Shown: positions 5,929 to 8,104 of the stretch, piece after piece
How positions within the stretch are numbered: the first letter of the stretch is position 1
Layout: the number at the start of each line of letters is the position of its first letter
From: Oscillospiraceae bacterium
GTDB lineage: Bacteria; Bacillota; Clostridia; Oscillospirales; Oscillospiraceae
DNA: 8,104 nucleotides
Reading direction: 5' to 3'
NCBI GenBank assembly: GCA_020866945.1
Contig: JAJBVW010000163.1
Span: forward strand, 1-8,104
The notes under the pieces: generated by a model
Told to the model about the DNA's origin: nothing
The model's database searches: none
Seen by the model: only the letters and a program-made list of their open reading frames with translations
Made by a program: the position numbers and the translations under genes

Positions 5929-5944
5929 GCGGCGGGTTTCTTGT
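5911..5944 (+). terminator. GC-rich intrinsic terminator of pncB
   Basis: ACCCGCCGC (5911-5919) pairs with GCGGCGGGT (5929-5937), followed by TTTCTTGTT. The left arm lies in the spacer of the minus-strand promoter and the -35 hexamer lies in the loop, so the same DNA serves both strands. Confidence 0.65.
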
Positions 5945-5964
5945 TCGTAATTACGTTTTATCAG

Positions 5965-5983
5965 AGGCCCGGCGGGCCTTTTT
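5965..5983 (+). terminator. Short back-up terminator on the + strand
   Basis: AGGCCC (5965-5970), loop GGC, GGGCCT (5974-5979), then TTTTT to 5983. It would stop + strand transcription just before the SLH gene's 3' end. On the minus strand the trailing bases are CTGATAAAACG, a poor U tract, so it is unlikely to end the SLH transcript efficiently. Confidence 0.6.
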
Positions 5984-5987
5984 CCCC

Positions 5988-8104
5988 TTACCGGCTCATG
6001 AACCGATACAGGATTTCCGCCGCTTCGGCGCGGGTGCAGGGGTCGCCCGGGCGGAGGGCGTCGCCGTCGGCAAGGCCCAGCGCTTTGGCGACGGCGGCAA
6101 AGCCCTCGTCGGCCTCGTCCACGTCGGTGAAGCCGCTGGCCCAGACGCCGGTCAGCTCCGCGGCGTCCCCGTAGCGGGAGGCCCCGATGAGCATGGTGAG
6201 AAACTCCATCCGGGTGACAGTCTTGTCCGGGTCAAACTCCCCAGCGGTGATGAATCCCGCGTTTACCGCCTGGCGCTGAAGGCGCTCATCGTCTGTCAGG
6301 CTGGGGGTGGAGCCGTTGGCCTGAATCAGCAGAACCAGGGCGTCCCGCTGGGTCAGCGCTGCCTCCGGCTGGAAGGAGCCGCCGGAAAAGCCAATGCCCG
6401 CCTGGGCCAGGGCCTGAATCAACTCCCCCTGGGCCACGCCCTCCAGGTCGTCATAGGCATAGTCCCCGGTGTCGCTGCTGTCCTCCCCCACCGGTTGGCC
6501 GGTCAGGGCGTCGATGCCGTCGATGCTGTCCACGCCGTTAAAATACCAGGCCAGGCGCAGGGTCTGCACATAGTCGTAGCCCCACTCCGCCCAGCGGGCC
6601 AGGGTCTCGTCCTCCGCGTCCTCGATAGCCAGGGGCCAGGCCACATAGCCCAGCGTCACCTCCAGGGTGTCCACATAGGCAGCGGTGGCCGTCTCCTCAT
6701 CCACAATGCCCTGGGAATCGGCAAACTCGGTCTCCTTATCCCAGACATAGTCATATCGGTCTATGGTGCCGGTGGCTGGGTTTACGGTGACATAGAGGTA
6801 ATTTTCCGGGTAGAAATACCCGTCATGGAGCCGGGCGTAGGTGTAGCCGCTTTTCGCCTCATAGCCGCTCAGGGTGCAGAGACCGCTCTCCCCGAACATC
6901 TCCCCGGCAACGCTGGTCAGGAACGCCTCCGCCGCGGCTTGCTGCTCAGCCTCGTCCATCTGGGCGTCCTCGTCCTCCTCATAGAGGGGATAGCTGGTGT
7001 AAACGTAGGTGATCTGCCCGGTCTTGGCGTTCATGGTGATATATTTGGAGGCGGTCAGGCTGTAGCCATAGGACTGGTACTCCTGAAACTCCTCCAGGGA
7101 GTAGCCGAAAAGCCGCTCCTCTGTCACCTCCGCCGTATACCGCAGGGAGGCGGTGACGTCCCCCGTGTCGCTGTCCATGCTGTAGGAGCAGGATTGCAGG
7201 GTGTACCCGTCGGCCAGGCCCAGGGTCTCCACGGCCCGGAGGGCCGCATCCAGCTCCGCCTGGCTCATGGCCTCCCTGTAGTTGGCGATGGAGGCAAGCT
7301 CCACCTCCGTAAGGCCCCCGGCGTCCGCCGTCTCCTCCTCCGCCACCGTGTCAGCGGCATAGGCCATGGTGGAGCGGCTGGAATTGACGGCGGAGAGGGA
7401 GGCGTACAGGGCGTCCATATCCACCGCCTCCCCGGTCAGGGCGTCCACCACCATGTCCGGCCCGCAGGGGACGTATTGGAGCCAGGCCACGCCGTCATCA
7501 TCCGTGACATAGTAAAGCTCCAGCTCCACCGCGTCCGCCAGCTCTGCGGCGGCCTGGGCCTGGGTGATGTCCGCCTGGGCCTCCGGGGTGTCCCCCACAT
7601 AGGGGTCATACTCGTCGCTGCGGTAGTAGCTGTATAGCCCGTCCCCGTCGATGCTGAGGGAGAAGGTGATGGGGCTTTCCAGCCCGTTTATCAGAATGGT
7701 GCCGGAAAAGCGGTAATAGCCGTCCGTCCCCAGGGAGGTGCGGACGCTGTCAATGCGGGCGGTCTCGTCCCCGTCCAGAAGCCGGGCGAGCCAGTCCTCC
7801 GCCTGGGCGCGGGCCTCCTCCTGGCCGATGGCCGGGAAGGCGGCGTCAAAGCCATAGAAGCTGTCATAGCTGTCCGTAGTGTTCCAGCGGTACACGTCCA
7901 GCACCAGCCCCTCCGTGCTGGCGGTGACGGAGATCTGCTCCGTGTCGCCTGACCAGGTCAGATACCACTGGGGGAGAATATCGTCGCTGTAGCTGCTATA
8001 AAACTCCGTGTAGTCATCGGATATACCCAGCGTGTTCTTCCCCGCCAATGTCACGTCGGACAGGGTGGATTGCCGCCCCGCCCCGGATTCGGCGGGCGCC
8101 TCTT
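5988..8104 (-). CDS. SLH-anchored surface protein with YcdB/YcdC-like repeats (partial, N-terminus missing)
   Basis: The frame is open to the window edge, so the start and signal peptide lie beyond 8104; 704 residues are visible. The N-terminal part opens LSDVTLAGKNTLGISDDYTEF and QWYLTWSGD, the style of YcdB/YcdC (PepSY-like) repeats found in clostridial cell-wall proteins. Further segments of the same kind follow to about residue 540 (for example YLYVTVNPATGTIDRYDY, similar to KYITMNAKTGQITYVYTSY). Three SLH modules end the protein at roughly 544-603, 604-652 and 653-704 and should bind the secondary cell-wall polysaccharide. Only the last has the canonical TRAE; the first two have TQRD and TRME. 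The chain is very rich in Asp and Glu. No catalytic motif is seen. No good terminator follows the stop, so transcripts may run on to 5756. The long + strand frame over these bases is a shadow. SLH assignment is firm; the repeat family is probable; the role is unknown. Confidence 0.9.
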   Translation of the reverse strand, partial: EAPAESGAGRQSTLSDVTLAGKNTLGISDDYTEFYSSYSDDILPQWYLTWSGDTEQISVTASTEGLVLDVYRWNTTDSYDSFYGFDAAFPAIGQEEARAQAEDWLARLLDGDETARIDSVRTSLGTDGYYRFSGTILINGLESPITFSLSIDGDGLYSYYRSDEYDPYVGDTPEAQADITQAQAAAELADAVELELYYVTDDDGVAWLQYVPCGPDMVVDALTGEAVDMDALYASLSAVNSSRSTMAYAADTVAEEETADAGGLTEVELASIANYREAMSQAELDAALRAVETLGLADGYTLQSCSYSMDSDTGDVTASLRYTAEVTEERLFGYSLEEFQEYQSYGYSLTASKYITMNAKTGQITYVYTSYPLYEEDEDAQMDEAEQQAAAEAFLTSVAGEMFGESGLCTLSGYEAKSGYTYARLHDGYFYPENYLYVTVNPATGTIDRYDYVWDKETEFADSQGIVDEETATAAYVDTLEVTLGYVAWPLAIEDAEDETLARWAEWGYDYVQTLRLAWYFNGVDSIDGIDALTGQPVGEDSSDTGDYAYDDLEGVAQGELIQALAQAGIGFSGGSFQPEAALTQRDALVLLIQANGSTPSLTDDERLQRQAVNAGFITAGEFDPDKTVTRMEFLTMLIGASRYGDAAELTGVWASGFTDVDEADEGFAAVAKALGLADGDALRPGDPCTRAEAAEILYRFMSR

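Noticed and set aside
5922..7637. 571-codon + strand frame opposite the SLH gene
   Set aside because: The encoded protein is low-complexity Gly/Val/His-rich sequence with no recognisable family, while the minus strand encodes clear SLH modules. It is a shadow of high-G+C codon use and crosses a terminator.

Overview
The window suggests a low-redundancy stretch of chromosome from a high-G+C, gut-type Clostridia (Oscillospiraceae-like Firmicute). This is inferred from protein style (an SLH-anchored surface protein with YcdB/YcdC-like repeats, a Firmicutes-form nicotinate phosphoribosyltransferase, a split transketolase, a GNHTDHQ-type galactokinase), from strong AGGAGG ribosome sites, and from consensus sigma-A promoters. 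No phage, transposase, CRISPR, tRNA or rRNA is visible. The genus cannot be fixed from the sequence alone.

Layout. (1) 1-1001: a LysR-type regulator on the + strand with a BenM/CatM-like DNA-binding domain, a -10 box and an ATAC-N7-GTAT site just upstream, and a strong bidirectional terminator behind it. (2) 1002-1240: a gene-free gap holding an imperfect palindromic element that resembles a dispersed repeat, then AT-rich sequence. (3) 1241-4124: a three-gene minus-strand operon, transketolase N-subunit, transketolase C-subunit, then a galactokinase-family GHMP kinase. Both junctions are ATGA stop/start overlaps. (4) 4125-4291: a short divergent control region in which two sigma-A promoters on opposite strands overlap around an ATTTGC-N7-GCAAAT dyad. 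(5) 4292-5740: nicotinate phosphoribosyltransferase (pncB) on the + strand. (6) 5741-5987: a dense convergent gap with several hairpins. It carries a perfect TTGACA-N17-TATAAT promoter on the minus strand, followed about 140 nt later by a hairpin plus U6, with no credible ORF between: a candidate structured small RNA. (7) 5988-8104: the C-terminal 704 residues of a secreted, acidic, SLH-domain protein whose start lies beyond the window.

How the parts may work together. Transketolase interconverts pentose and hexose phosphates and so feeds ribose-5-phosphate and PRPP; PncB spends PRPP to salvage nicotinate into NAD. The overlapping divergent promoters would let one regulator control both sides. 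The kinase at the end of the transketolase operon suggests the operon may serve a specific sugar rather than only housekeeping pentose metabolism. These links are inference. The main candidates for something undescribed are the small RNA at 5755-5893, the split-transketolase/GHMP-kinase operon, and the symmetric promoter pair.
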